Shown here: piece by piece, positions 1-7,982 of the stretch
How the letters are laid out: every line of letters begins with the position of its first letter
Position numbering within the stretch: position 1 is the stretch's first letter
Assembly (NCBI GenBank): GCA_035606695.1
Contig: DATNEW010000044.1
Coordinates: forward strand, 1-64,000
DNA from: Gemmatimonadaceae bacterium
Lineage (GTDB): Bacteria > Gemmatimonadota > Gemmatimonadetes > Gemmatimonadales > Gemmatimonadaceae
Direction: 5' to 3'
Length of the DNA stretch: 64,000 bases
Translations under genes and position numbers: made by a program
The notes under the pieces: model-generated
What the model saw: the letters and a program-made list of their open reading frames with translations, nothing else
Databases searched by the model: none
Told to the model about the DNA's origin: nothing

Positions 1-777
1 AAAATCGTCTGCGCGGTGCCCTCGGTGGTCGCGATCGCGGCGAATGTTGGGCATGACCAGGTCGAGTGGCGCGATGGCCGCCAGGCATTCGCGATCGCCG
101 GCGAGAACGGTCACGTGTGTCGCATCGATCGGATCATGGCGCCCGCGGTCGACCGAGCGAACGACGACGACGCTGAGCGCTACATCGATGCGCGTGCCGC
201 GACCGCGATGCGGCCGAATGGGCCGTTGTGTTGGCGGCCGGCAGTCGATGCGAGTCGTGCGCACTGGCGCACGCGACTTCGCCTCGGCCTCGAAAGTGTT
301 TGCCTTGCCGCTGCCGGACTCTTCGCGCTCGCGGGTCGCGGCTATCGCGCCGAACGATTCGCCCGTCACGCGCGCGTGGAGCTCGCCCGCGCAGAAGATC
401 GGCGCTCGGCGCTGGCGCGCGATCAGGCGGAGCTCAGACGAATCACGCAAACGCTGGCGCGTATCGAGGCGTTTCGCGGGGAGCGTGGCCGGGTGAGCAG
501 CGTGTTGGGTGAGCTGAGCGAAGCGATTCCGGAGTCGACGGCGGTCCTGACGTTTCACGTGGATTCCGTGGATGGAAGCTTCGCTGCGATCGCCGCACAG
601 GTCGCGGATGTGCTGCCCGAGCTGCAGGGCATGAGTGAGATCGTGGCGCCACGCATCGTGGGCTCGGTGACGCGTGAGGTGATTGGCGGCGTACGTGTCG
701 AGCGCGCCTCGTTTCGGTTTCGGCGGCCGGGAAGGCGGACCGTTTCGCTGGCGCGAGCGGAACGGAGAGCACCGTGA
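1..777 (+). CDS. Type II secretion GspL/PilN-like inner-membrane protein, 5' truncated
   Basis: The frame is open from the first base, so the true start lies outside the window; 258 residues are visible and the frame ends with TGA at 775-777. One hydrophobic segment (core CLAAAGLFALAG) lies near visible residues 100-112. A long Arg/Glu/Ala-rich helix that looks like coiled coil follows, then a compact region around IPESTAVLTFHVDS that resembles the periplasmic domain of GspL/PilN. The next genes encode GspM-, GspC- and GspD-like proteins, each overlapping its neighbour by 4 bases. That supports a role in the cytoplasmic-membrane platform of a type II secretion system. PilN of a type IV pilus is the alternative; the GspC-like partner favours T2SS. 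Confidence 0.7.
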   Translation, partial: KIVCAVPSVVAIAANVGHDQVEWRDGRQAFAIAGENGHVCRIDRIMAPAVDRANDDDAERYIDARAATAMRPNGPLCWRPAVDASRAHWRTRLRLGLESVCLAAAGLFALAGRGYRAERFARHARVELARAEDRRSALARDQAELRRITQTLARIEAFRGERGRVSSVLGELSEAIPESTAVLTFHVDSVDGSFAAIAAQVADVLPELQGMSEIVAPRIVGSVTREVIGGVRVERASFRFRRPGRRTVSLARAERRAP

Positions 778-800
778 GCACCGTGAGCACCGTGAGCACC
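774..800 (+). repeat. 9-bp tandem repeat (GTGAGCACC) x3 over a start codon
   Basis: Three perfect copies of GTGAGCACC, with a diverged copy upstream (GAGAGCACC, 765-773) and a decaying one downstream, encode Met-Ser-Thr-Val-Ser-Thr. Each unit carries a potential GTG start and keeps the frame, so changes in copy number would alter the N-terminus and possibly initiation without breaking the gene. Confidence 0.85.
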
Positions 801-1403
801 GTGGGCGCGGTGAGCGTCGATCTCGGAATGTCGCGGCGCGATCGGCGAACATTGCTCGGCGGCGCGGTATCCGTGACTCTGCTGGTCGCGATCGCGCGCG
901 GCGTGCCGGCGTTGCAGCGCTGGCAATCCGATCGTGTCACCGACGCGCAGGCCGCCGCGCAAGAGCTCGCGACCTATCAACAGGCGTTGATGTCCAGCGG
1001 CGCGGTTCGCGACAGCCTCGCCGCGCGTCGTGCGCGGCTCGCGGAAGTCGACTCGGCCATTCTGTCCGGACCGTCGCCGGCAGCGATCGCGGCCTTGCTC
1101 GCGTCCTCGGTCGAAGACCTGGCCGATGAGAATTCCATAAAACTCACCGCGCTTCAGCTTCGCGCCGATTCCGCCGCGACCGCGGGCCTCGCGCAAGTCG
1201 AGGTGCGGCTTACGGGACTCACGGATGTCACCGGCCTCGCTGGATTTCTGCACGCGATCGAGGGCGGCGGCGCGACGCTCGTCGTGCGCGAGTTGAGCGT
1301 GTCGCAGCCCGAGCCGGTCTCGAGTGCGCTGAAGGTCGAGACGCTGCGCATCGACGTGTTGGTGGCTGGGATCGGCGCGATCGTGCGAGATACCGGCCGA
1401 TGA
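774..1403 (+). CDS. gspM: Type II secretion system protein M (GspM)-like
   Basis: A 209-residue protein, starting at a GTG that overlaps the previous stop (GTGA). It has one transmembrane helix at about residues 27-46 (core LLGGAVSVTLLVAIARG). A periplasmic helical region follows, then an alpha/beta domain (VEVRLTGLTDVTGLAGFL ... LKVETLRIDVLV) of the GspM/PilO ferredoxin-like type. The family member pairs with GspL in the inner-membrane platform. The start is uncertain because the first 27 bases are three copies of a 9-bp repeat, each with an in-frame GTG (774, 783, 792), followed by another GTG at 801. Position between GspL- and GspC-like genes supports the call. Confidence 0.72.
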   Translation: MSTVSTVSTVGAVSVDLGMSRRDRRTLLGGAVSVTLLVAIARGVPALQRWQSDRVTDAQAAAQELATYQQALMSSGAVRDSLAARRARLAEVDSAILSGPSPAAIAALLASSVEDLADENSIKLTALQLRADSAATAGLAQVEVRLTGLTDVTGLAGFLHAIEGGGATLVVRELSVSQPEPVSSALKVETLRIDVLVAGIGAIVRDTGR

Positions 1404-1939
1404 GTGCGTGGCGCGGGTGGCGCGCGTGGCGCGCGTGGCGCGCGTGGCGCGCGTGGCGCGGGTCAGCGTTTGGCGGTTTGGCGTTCGCGGCCCTCATGAC
1501 GATCGGCGTCGTTCGGTGGCGTGACGCCGTGCCGGCGCTTCCGGTTGCATCGCTGAACCTGGACGTGGTGGCTCGCCCCAACACCGACTCGCTCGAGGCA
1601 CATCTCGCCGAATCGGAGGCGCTCATCGTCTCCAACGATCCGTTTCGGATCGCGAACGAGCCGGCGGGCGTGCGATTCGACGCCACCGTGGAGACGAGTG
1701 CGGGCGCGAATCCAATCGTTGCGCCGCCGCCGCTCCGTCCAGTCATGACGTTGAAAGCGGTCATCGGGGGACCGCCATGGCAGGCCGTGATCGACGGGAT
1801 TCCCGGACAGGCGCAGGGCACGCTCGTTCGGACCGGAAGCGCGTTCGACAAGCTCGTCATGCGCACGGTGACGCGCGACAGCGTCGTGGTGCAGGGCCCG
1901 GACACGACGTGGATCCTGAGCTTTCGGCGGCGGCAATGA
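1400..1939 (+). CDS. Type II secretion system protein C (GspC)-like
   Basis: A 179-residue protein whose ATG overlaps the stop of gspM by 4 bases. The N-terminus is an unusual Trp-Arg-Ala repeat (WRAWRAWRAWR), then one membrane helix at about residues 23-40. An acidic linker leads to a C-terminal domain around residues 115-175 with MTLKAVIGGPPWQAVIDG and GTLVRTGSAFDKL, the pattern of the GspC homology region/PilP fold that contacts the secretin N0 domain. Its gene lies directly before the secretin gene, the usual place for GspC. PilP is the alternative. Confidence 0.68.
   Translation: MSAWRGWRAWRAWRAWRAWRGSAFGGLAFAALMTIGVVRWRDAVPALPVASLNLDVVARPNTDSLEAHLAESEALIVSNDPFRIANEPAGVRFDATVETSAGANPIVAPPPLRPVMTLKAVIGGPPWQAVIDGIPGQAQGTLVRTGSAFDKLVMRTVTRDSVVVQGPDTTWILSFRRRQ
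1406..1459 (+). repeat. 9-bp tandem repeat (GCGTGGCGC) x6 at gspC start
   Basis: Six units of GCGTGGCGC (the second is GGGTGGCGC) encode the Trp-Arg-Ala repeat at the N-terminus of the GspC-like protein. The period is a multiple of three, so unit gain or loss keeps the frame. The previous gene also begins with a 9-bp array. Confidence 0.9.
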
Positions 1940-3438
1940 GGCGCGCGATCCCAGCGCTCGCGTGCATCCTGAGCGCGAGCTCGGCGCCGCTGAGCGCGCA
2001 AACGCATCCGGACAGCGTGACGATTCGCATCGTGAACACCGATCTTCGCACCGCGGTGCAGGTCATTCAACAGTATCTCGATAAACCCGTGATCTTCAGC
2101 GGTTCGGGCCCCGGTCCGCAGGTGACGCTCGAGCCGCCGAGAGCGATTCCGCGCGCCGACGTGCCGCGTCTTCTGCGCGGGTTGCTCGACGCGCAGGGAT
2201 ATGAGTTCGTGGAAGACACCGCGAGTGGCGCGTATCGCGCACGGCCGAGGGAGGCGCCGCGTGCCTCATCGGCTTCGCCGGTCTCGTCCATGATGACGAC
2301 CGCGCCCGGCGCCAGCGCAAAACAGCAGGTCGCGAGCCCCGAGTTGTTCGTGGTGCCGCTGAGTCATGCGCGCGCATCGGATGTCGCGTCCACGGTCAAC
2401 GCGCTGTTCGGACGCGGCACACCGCAACAATCCGCCGCATTCGGCGGCAGTCACACGCCGACGCTCGCCGACGAGTTGCGCACCAACCAGGTGCCGCCGG
2501 TCGATGCGCCGCTTCCGCAGTCGATGCCCGGCACGATCGGCCGAACCGCCGCGTTGACGGGCGATGTGACGATCGTTTCGGATGCGCACGCAAACAGCCT
2601 GCTGATTCGCGCCAATCGCGCGGACTTCGAGCTCATTCGCGCGGCCGTGGAGCAGATCGACGTCCGACCCGCGCAGGTGCTCATCGAAGTTCTCATCGTC
2701 GAAGCGCGGCGCGATCGGAACTTCAGCCTTGGCGTCGCGGCGACGATCGGCCAGCAGCATGTCGCGGGAACCGAGAACACGACGATCGGCGGCGCCTTCA
2801 CGCCGGCATCCGCCGGACTCGCCGATTTCACGCTGCACGTCATGGGCGTTGGCGGCTTCGACCTCGACGCTACGATCCAGGCGGCGGCCAGTCGCGGCGA
2901 CGTGCGGATCGTGAGCCGGCCGATCGTGCTGACCGCGAACGACCAGCAAGCGGAAGTAAACGTGGGAAGCCAGCGGCCGTTCGTTCAGGTGTCGCGATCG
3001 CTGCCGACGGATGCGGCGGTCCGCGATCAAATCGTCGAATATCGCGACGTGGGCACGAAGCTGAGCGTGCGTCCGACGATCAGCGTCGACGGCACGGTCG
3101 CGATGTCGGTGACGCAGGAGGTGAGCAGCGCGACGACGGAAACCGCGTTCAACGCGCCCGTCATCTCGACGCGATCGGTGAAGACCGATCTGCTCGTGCG
3201 CGACAGCCAGACGGTGGTGCTCGGTGGCTTGAGCGACAAGGAGCGCGACGTGCAGGTGAGTGGAATTCCAATTCTATCGAGCATTCCGTTGATCGGGGGC
3301 TTGTTCGGCAGCCACACGCGGTCGGGAAACGAGACAGAGCTGTTCATCTTTCTCACGCCGCACGTCATTCGAAATGACGCAGACCTCGAGCGATTGACGG
3401 CGCCGATGCGAAAGCGGGCGACCAAGGTGATGCCGTGA
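1936..3438 (+). CDS. gspD: Type II secretion secretin GspD
   Basis: A 500-residue outer-membrane secretin. The start is the ATG at 1936 overlapping the gspC stop (ATGA); it gives a signal peptide ending in PLSA before QTHPD (about residues 1-21). An N0-like domain (IRIVNTDLRTAVQVIQQYL) is followed by an N1/KH-like domain near residues 135-235 and then the secretin domain. The secretin domain carries VLIEVLIVEARRD, the NVGSQRPFV region, and the C-terminal signature VSGIPILSSIPLIGGLFG followed by ETELFIFLTPHVI. The length is at the short end for GspD, with fewer N-domains. It forms the multimeric gate for exporting folded proteins. Confidence 0.88.
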   Translation: MRRAIPALACILSASSAPLSAQTHPDSVTIRIVNTDLRTAVQVIQQYLDKPVIFSGSGPGPQVTLEPPRAIPRADVPRLLRGLLDAQGYEFVEDTASGAYRARPREAPRASSASPVSSMMTTAPGASAKQQVASPELFVVPLSHARASDVASTVNALFGRGTPQQSAAFGGSHTPTLADELRTNQVPPVDAPLPQSMPGTIGRTAALTGDVTIVSDAHANSLLIRANRADFELIRAAVEQIDVRPAQVLIEVLIVEARRDRNFSLGVAATIGQQHVAGTENTTIGGAFTPASAGLADFTLHVMGVGGFDLDATIQAAASRGDVRIVSRPIVLTANDQQAEVNVGSQRPFVQVSRSLPTDAAVRDQIVEYRDVGTKLSVRPTISVDGTVAMSVTQEVSSATTETAFNAPVISTRSVKTDLLVRDSQTVVLGGLSDKERDVQVSGIPILSSIPLIGGLFGSHTRSGNETELFIFLTPHVIRNDADLERLTAPMRKRATKVMP

Positions 3439-3469
3439 CTGCGCGACCTTCATCCTCACCACGAGAACG

Positions 3470-4630
3470 TCAGCGGCTCTGGTACTGGCGGTCCTTCCAC
3501 TCGACCCGACGGCCGCGTCTCACGGCGCCCGCGGCGATGTACAAGAGCATCGCGAATCCCAACGGGTAGATGAGCGCGTATGCGACTGGTTCGCCCATGA
3601 AACGGTAGATCGCGCCCCAGAACACGAGCATCGCCCCAACGGCCATGGCCGACCAGATCAGCCACGCCGCCGACAACATCCCGAACAGAGCGGCGATCAA
3701 TATGAAAACTGGAATGAGCCCAACGAGCGGAATGCCGAGCAGCATCGCGGGATAGAAGAATCGGCCGACGGCGCCGCCGAGGACGGCGTTGCGACCGCCG
3801 GCGAAGATGTTCTTGCGCCATCCGCCGATCAGCTCGCGCAGCGACGCGTACATGTGCGTGGAGAGTTGCTCGATCGCCGCCAGCATCGCGATCCGCCGCC
3901 CGGCGCGTACGAACTCCTGCGCGAGTCCGAGATCCTCCGCCACGCGATCGCGCACGATGGCGTGGCCCCCCATCGCGACGTACGCGTGACGCCGGACGAG
4001 AATGAACTGCCCGTTCGCGATTGCATTCTCCGGATGCCGCGTTCGGCTCACGTCCTCGCCGCCGCCGTAGCGCAGCGAGAGCAACCCAAACATCTGAGGC
4101 TGAATCACGCGTTCCCAGAAGCTGTGCATCTCCTGATGCCCCGCGACGCTGAGCAAGTCAACATCGCGCGCGTGAAGTGCGTTCACGGCGCGCGGCAACA
4201 AGTCCGGCGCATGTGCGGTGTCGGCGTCGGTGAACAACAACAAATCCCCGCGCGCGGCGCCCGCGCCGCTGGCGCACGCCCACTGCTTTCCGAACCAACC
4301 GGCGGGTAGTGGCGGCGCTTCGATCACGCGTACGCGACCGTCCGCCTCGGCGATCGCACGCGCGGCGTCGCCGGTGCCGTCAGTCGAGTGATCGTCGATC
4401 ACCAGCACCTCGAACGCGGGATAGCTCGCCGTCAGAATCGACCGGACGCAACGCTCGATGTTGCGGCGCTCGTTGCGCGCCGGCACGATCACCGACACGA
4501 CCGGCGCGTTCGCGCCGATCGCCACGTCGTACGCGGCGAGGGACGTGGTGCGCCGAGCTCTGAGCAGCGAGACGATGGGCGGCAGCGTCCACGGTAACGA
4601 CCACAACACCGGTGCCGCGATGTTCATCAA
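3470..4630 (-). CDS. Membrane-bound family 2 glycosyltransferase (carotenoid glycosyltransferase CruC-like)
   Basis: A 386-residue GT-A fold enzyme with an N-terminal membrane helix and a cluster of helices at about residues 285-365. Catalytic-domain motifs are visible: VSVIVPARNE at about 45, DDHSTDGTG (nucleotide-sugar binding), TDADT (DxD metal site), ED in VAEDLGLAQEF and GGWRKN near the membrane exit. The layout matches hydroxychlorobactene/carotenoid glucosyltransferase-type GT2 proteins. Substrate is inferred only from family resemblance; a lipid or polyprenol acceptor is also possible. It overlaps the upstream symporter gene by 4 bases (ATGA), so the two are probably cotranscribed. 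Confidence 0.72.
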   Translation of the reverse strand: MMNIAAPVLWSLPWTLPPIVSLLRARRTTSLAAYDVAIGANAPVVSVIVPARNERRNIERCVRSILTASYPAFEVLVIDDHSTDGTGDAARAIAEADGRVRVIEAPPLPAGWFGKQWACASGAGAARGDLLLFTDADTAHAPDLLPRAVNALHARDVDLLSVAGHQEMHSFWERVIQPQMFGLLSLRYGGGEDVSRTRHPENAIANGQFILVRRHAYVAMGGHAIVRDRVAEDLGLAQEFVRAGRRIAMLAAIEQLSTHMYASLRELIGGWRKNIFAGGRNAVLGGAVGRFFYPAMLLGIPLVGLIPVFILIAALFGMLSAAWLIWSAMAVGAMLVFWGAIYRFMGEPVAYALIYPLGFAMLLYIAAGAVRRGRRVEWKDRQYQSR

Positions 4631-5898
4631 TTCATCGGTTGAACATCATCGACACGCGCGACGCTCCGCGGCTGTCCGCGCGCCACGATCGTTGCCGCCG
4701 CGAGTTGTCCCGTGACGTTCGCCGTCGTGCGAAACATGTCGGGAATGGTATCGACACCGAGCAGAATGCCGATGCCCTCGACCGGAAGCCCGGCCGCGGT
4801 CAGCACCGGCACCATCGCGATGATCGATCCGCCGGGAATGCCAGGAATGCTGAAGCTGGTCACGATCGCCGTCGCGACGACCGTCGCGAGCTGCATGCTA
4901 CTTACCGGCGCGCCATAGATGCGCGCGAGAAACACCGCGCCCGTCGTGAGCCCCAGCGCCGCACCGACGCGAAACACGACGGTGGCCAGCGGCAGGAAGA
5001 ATCCACTGATCTCTTCGGGCAGATGCAGCCGATTGCGCGATGCGTCGATGAGCGCGGGCAGCGCGGCGAGAGACGAGCGCGACGAGAACGCGACGGCCTG
5101 CGCGGGGAGTGCGGCGCGCGCGAACTCGCGAAGGCCAATCGCTCCGAGCCATGCGCCCGCCGGATACAACACCAGGAGAATGAAAACGCCGGCCGCGATC
5201 GACACGAGCGCGACATAGGCGGCCAGCGCGCCGATGGCCGCGAGCCCGAGTCGCGCGACGAGCGGCACCGCCAGCGCGAACACGCCGATCGGCGCGACGA
5301 CGAGCATCCATCGCACCAGCACGAGCATCGCGTCGGCGATGCCGCGGAACAATGTCACGACGCGATCGCGAAGCGGCGCACTCACGCGGAGCAGCGCGAG
5401 ACCGAGGAAGAGGGAGAACACGATGAGGGGGAGCATCGCGCCATCGACGGCGGCGCCCATTGCGTTCGGCGGCACGAGCGACACGAGCCATTGCGACGGA
5501 GTTTGAATCGATGCCGCGCCACGCGCGGGGTCGATCGAAGCCGATGCGGCGCGCACGCTCGCGATCGCCGCGGGCTCGAGCGTGACGTGCGACAAGACCG
5601 GCGGCGCCACGAGCGCGCCAACCAATCCGGACGCGACGAGCAGCGCCACGAAAATCACGAACCCGCGCCCGCCGACGCGTGCGACGATGGCCCCGCTCCC
5701 CGACGTCGCGATGCCGACGATCAGGCTCGCGACGACGAGCGGCACGACCGTCATGCGAATGCCGTTGACGAACAGCGTGCCGACGGGTTCGACGAGCGCG
5801 ACGGCAATGCGTCGCGAGTCCGGCGCTAGAAACGTCAGCGCAAGCCCGGTCAAGAGGCCGAGGACGAGCGCGATCAGCACACGCGTCGAGAGAGACAC
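4627..5898 (-). CDS. Dicarboxylate/amino acid:cation symporter (DAACS family)
   Basis: A 423-residue protein with about eight hydrophobic helices plus re-entrant loops. Hallmarks of the glutamate/aspartate/C4-dicarboxylate (GltP/DctA) family are present: the serine-rich re-entrant loop FSSRSSLAALP near residue 270, the second hairpin SFSIPGIPGGSI near 345, and GVDTIPDMFRTTANVTG near 380, where the Asp, Arg and Asn bind substrate and sodium. It would import acidic amino acids or dicarboxylates with Na+ or H+. The start ATG is the first in frame. No regulatory element could be assigned in the 124 bases upstream beyond the terminator of the next gene. Confidence 0.87.
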   Translation of the reverse strand: MSLSTRVLIALVLGLLTGLALTFLAPDSRRIAVALVEPVGTLFVNGIRMTVVPLVVASLIVGIATSGSGAIVARVGGRGFVIFVALLVASGLVGALVAPPVLSHVTLEPAAIASVRAASASIDPARGAASIQTPSQWLVSLVPPNAMGAAVDGAMLPLIVFSLFLGLALLRVSAPLRDRVVTLFRGIADAMLVLVRWMLVVAPIGVFALAVPLVARLGLAAIGALAAYVALVSIAAGVFILLVLYPAGAWLGAIGLREFARAALPAQAVAFSSRSSLAALPALIDASRNRLHLPEEISGFFLPLATVVFRVGAALGLTTGAVFLARIYGAPVSSMQLATVVATAIVTSFSIPGIPGGSIIAMVPVLTAAGLPVEGIGILLGVDTIPDMFRTTANVTGQLAAATIVARGQPRSVARVDDVQPMN

Positions 5899-5922
5899 GC
5901 CGCAAAGCTACGCCACTCGGGC

Positions 5923-5963
5923 AAAAAAGAAACGCGGAGTGCGTCGATGACGCACCCCGCGTT
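5923..5963 (-). terminator. Intrinsic terminator of the Ser/Gly-rich gene
   Basis: Read on the minus strand, arms AACGCGG and GTGCGTC pair with GACGCAC and CCGCGTT (one mismatch between the blocks, 3-base loop), followed by TCTTTTTT. It lies 59 bases after the stop of the gene at 6022-6534 and before the symporter start. Confidence 0.88.
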
Positions 5964-6021
5964 CACACGAGAGCCGCGGTGCTTCGCGGTGTACCGCGAG
6001 GTTTCGCGATACGACGCGCTG

Positions 6022-6534
6022 CTAGCGGTTGCCCGTGTTCCCGGTGTTTCCGGTATTGCCAGACGTGCCGGTGTTGCCGGTGTTGCCGGTGTTGCCGGTG
6101 TTGCCGGTCTTCCCCATGTCACCGGTCTTGCCGGTCGTACCGGTGTTTCCCTGCGAGCCGCTCGACGACCCGCTCATGCCGCCCTTGGTGCTCGAGCTGC
6201 CGATGCCTTCGTCGCCCTGGTTGCCGCGATCCGTGCGGCTGCCCGAGGTGCCGGTGCTTCCGGTGTTGCCCGTGCTGCCGGTCTGACCGGGGTTGTTGCC
6301 CGATGCACCGTAGCCGCTCTCGTTGCTGGACGAGCTGCCGCTGCTCGCTCCACGCGACGAGCTCGAGCCGCTCGACGACGAGCCGCTGAGTCCACCACTC
6401 CGCGAGCTGGAGCCCGACGAGCCGCTCAAGCCGCTCGACTGCGAGCTGCTCGACGAGCCGCTCATGCCGCTGTCGCGCGAGCTGCTCGATGAGTCACCCA
6501 TTCCATCACCCTGGTTGTTCTGGCGATCCGCCAT
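6022..6534 (-). CDS. Low-complexity Ser/Gly/Thr/Asn-rich protein
   Basis: A 170-residue protein of almost pure low complexity: Ser-Ser-Gly clusters in the N-terminal two thirds and a Thr-Gly-Asn tripeptide repeat (NTGNTGNTGNTG) at the C-terminus. There is no signal peptide or membrane segment, and no catalytic motif. Support for a real gene comes from a strong Shine-Dalgarno sequence (GGAGG, complement of 6544-6548) about 9 bases before the ATG and a strong terminator downstream. The N-terminus MADRQNNQGDG is hydrophilic and resembles hydrophilin-like stress proteins. No function can be assigned. A separate KGG-type hydrophilic protein at 50465 is similar in style. Confidence 0.6.
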   Translation of the reverse strand: MADRQNNQGDGMGDSSSSSRDSGMSGSSSSSQSSGLSGSSGSSSRSGGLSGSSSSGSSSSRGASSGSSSSNESGYGASGNNPGQTGSTGNTGSTGTSGSRTDRGNQGDEGIGSSSTKGGMSGSSSGSQGNTGTTGKTGDMGKTGNTGNTGNTGNTGTSGNTGNTGNTGNR

Positions 6535-6652
6535 AAATCAGTTCCTCCGAAAGCGTCGAAAAAGTCTGGCGCCGGCGTCCTTCCCTCCGTCCCCGCCGGC
6601 TAGCGGTGGCTAAAGCGCAGCATCGGTGCCACGCCGCGTTGAAAACATCGAG

Positions 6653-6681
6653 TTGACGATGCGCGCGCGATGTCATTATCT
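6653..6681 (+). promoter_or_regulatory. Sigma70-type promoter giving a leaderless ldcA transcript
   Basis: TTGACG (6653-6658), 17-base spacer, TTATCT (6676-6681). The expected start point, seven bases after the -10 box, is the A of the ATG at 6688. An upstream in-frame ATG at 6670 lies inside the spacer and cannot be used from this promoter. Confidence 0.65.
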
Positions 6682-6687
6682 CCGCAG

Positions 6688-7608
6688 ATGCGATTTCCGC
6701 CCCCGCTTCACGTGGGATCACGCGTTGCCCTGGTTGCGCCCGCCGGCCCGCTCCGCGGTGAAGCCGATCTCGAGCGTTCGGTCGCCAACGCGCGCTCGCT
6801 CGGCTGGCAACCCGTCGCGGGCGATTACGTGCTCGAGCGTGACGGCTATCTCGCGGGCAGCGACGCCAACCGTGCCGCTGACCTCAACCGATTCGCCCGT
6901 GATCCCGACATCGAGGCGATCTGGTGCATTCGCGGCGGATACGGCGCCATGAGAATTCTCGAACAAATCGACTATGGCGCGTGGCGCGCTCAGCCGAAAA
7001 CACTGATCGGCTACTCGGACGTCACGGCGTTACACGCAGCGATCGGACAACGTGCCGAGCTCGTCACATTTCACGGGCCGACGGCGCGCGCGGAGCTGAG
7101 CGAGATGACACGTCGATCCTTTCTCGACGCCGTGGCGCGGGAGAACGGCGATGCGCCGCCGCTCGGCATCCATGCCGAGGGCGCGACGACGTTGCGTGCG
7201 GGTGCGGCGCACGGCCGTCTCGTCGGGGGGAATCTGGCACTCGTCGCCGCGTTGGCCGGCACCCCCTACGCGTGGAATCTCGACGGTGCGATCGTGGTGC
7301 TCGAGGACGTGACCGAGTCGGTGTATCGCATCGACCGGATGTTGATGCAATTGTGGCTGAGCGGCGGGCTGCGGCGGTTGGCGGGGCTGGTGTTCGGGCA
7401 GTTCACGGAGATTCCGGACGACAGCGCAAACGCGGAGTGGCCGCTCGAACGGGTCCTTCGCGAAACAGCCGAGCGATGCGGCGTTCCGACGATTGCCAAT
7501 TTCCCACTCGGCCATATCCATGATCAAGTCACGCTGCCGTTCGGTGCACCGGCGCACCTCGACGCCGACCGGCGAACGCTCACCATTTCTAATATTATAA
7601 CACAGTGA
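6688..7608 (+). CDS. ldcA: Muramoyltetrapeptide LD-carboxypeptidase (peptidase S66)
   Basis: Cytoplasmic serine peptidase of murein recycling, about 306 residues. The nucleophile motif IGYSD lies near residue 108 and GG(Y/F)G upstream in CIRGGYGAMR. The catalytic Glu is in VVLEDVTE near 200 and the His in FPLGHIHDQ near 272, giving the Ser-Glu-His triad of LdcA/MccF. The start was set at ATG 6688 (MRFPPPLHVG) because family members begin this way and the promoter places transcription initiation there. A start at 6670 would add six residues. It overlaps the rhodanese gene by GTGA. A microcin-immunity MccF role is the less likely alternative. Confidence 0.85.
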   Translation: MRFPPPLHVGSRVALVAPAGPLRGEADLERSVANARSLGWQPVAGDYVLERDGYLAGSDANRAADLNRFARDPDIEAIWCIRGGYGAMRILEQIDYGAWRAQPKTLIGYSDVTALHAAIGQRAELVTFHGPTARAELSEMTRRSFLDAVARENGDAPPLGIHAEGATTLRAGAAHGRLVGGNLALVAALAGTPYAWNLDGAIVVLEDVTESVYRIDRMLMQLWLSGGLRRLAGLVFGQFTEIPDDSANAEWPLERVLRETAERCGVPTIANFPLGHIHDQVTLPFGAPAHLDADRRTLTISNIITQ

Positions 7609-7958
7609 AAACAGCCGCCGACATGATCGCCGCCGCGAAGGCGAAGATCCGCGAAGTCACGCCGCGAGAGCTGCGCGAGATGCAGGCCCGAAACGAGCCG
7701 GTCGTGCTCCTCGACTGCCGCGACCTGAACGAGGTCAACCTCGGGAAGGTGCCGGGCGCTGTCCACATCTCGCGCGGCAACCTCGAGACGAAGGTCGAGG
7801 CGCTGATTCCGCGCGACGCCAACCTCGTGATCTACTGTGCCAGCGGCAACCGCTCGGCCTTCGCGGCCGCGACGTTGCAGGAGATGGGATACCAGCACGT
7901 CGCGTCGCTGGCGACCGGGTTTCGCGGTTGGGTCGAATCCGGCGGAGAGGTGGACTAG
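7605..7958 (+). CDS. Single-domain rhodanese-like sulfurtransferase
   Basis: A 117-residue protein beginning at a GTG overlapping the ldcA stop. It has the rhodanese fold signatures VVLLDCRDLNEVNLGKVPGAVHI and the active loop YCASGNRSAFAA, with the catalytic Cys and the CxxGxRS pattern of GlpE/PspE-type enzymes, and the closing GFRGW motif. The first 20 residues form a basic helix rather than a signal peptide, so it is cytoplasmic. Likely role: persulfide sulfur transfer; the acceptor is unknown. It is the middle gene of ldcA-rhodanese-Nudix. Confidence 0.85.
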   Translation: MKTAADMIAAAKAKIREVTPRELREMQARNEPVVLLDCRDLNEVNLGKVPGAVHISRGNLETKVEALIPRDANLVIYCASGNRSAFAAATLQEMGYQHVASLATGFRGWVESGGEVD

Positions 7959-7982
7959 CGGAGTCCGAGGAGTTTGCAGTCG

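Noticed and set aside
6050-6120. Possible CRISPR-like array
   Set aside because: It is a 9-bp tandem repeat inside the Thr-Gly-Asn coding region, with no spacers and no cas genes.
5947-6492. 181-codon plus-strand frame opposite the Ser/Gly-rich gene
   Set aside because: Ala/Arg repeat with no ribosome-binding site; the minus-strand gene has the Shine-Dalgarno and terminator.
6670-6687. Longer LdcA start at ATG 6670
   Set aside because: That ATG lies in the spacer of the predicted promoter, and family N-termini match the 6688 start.
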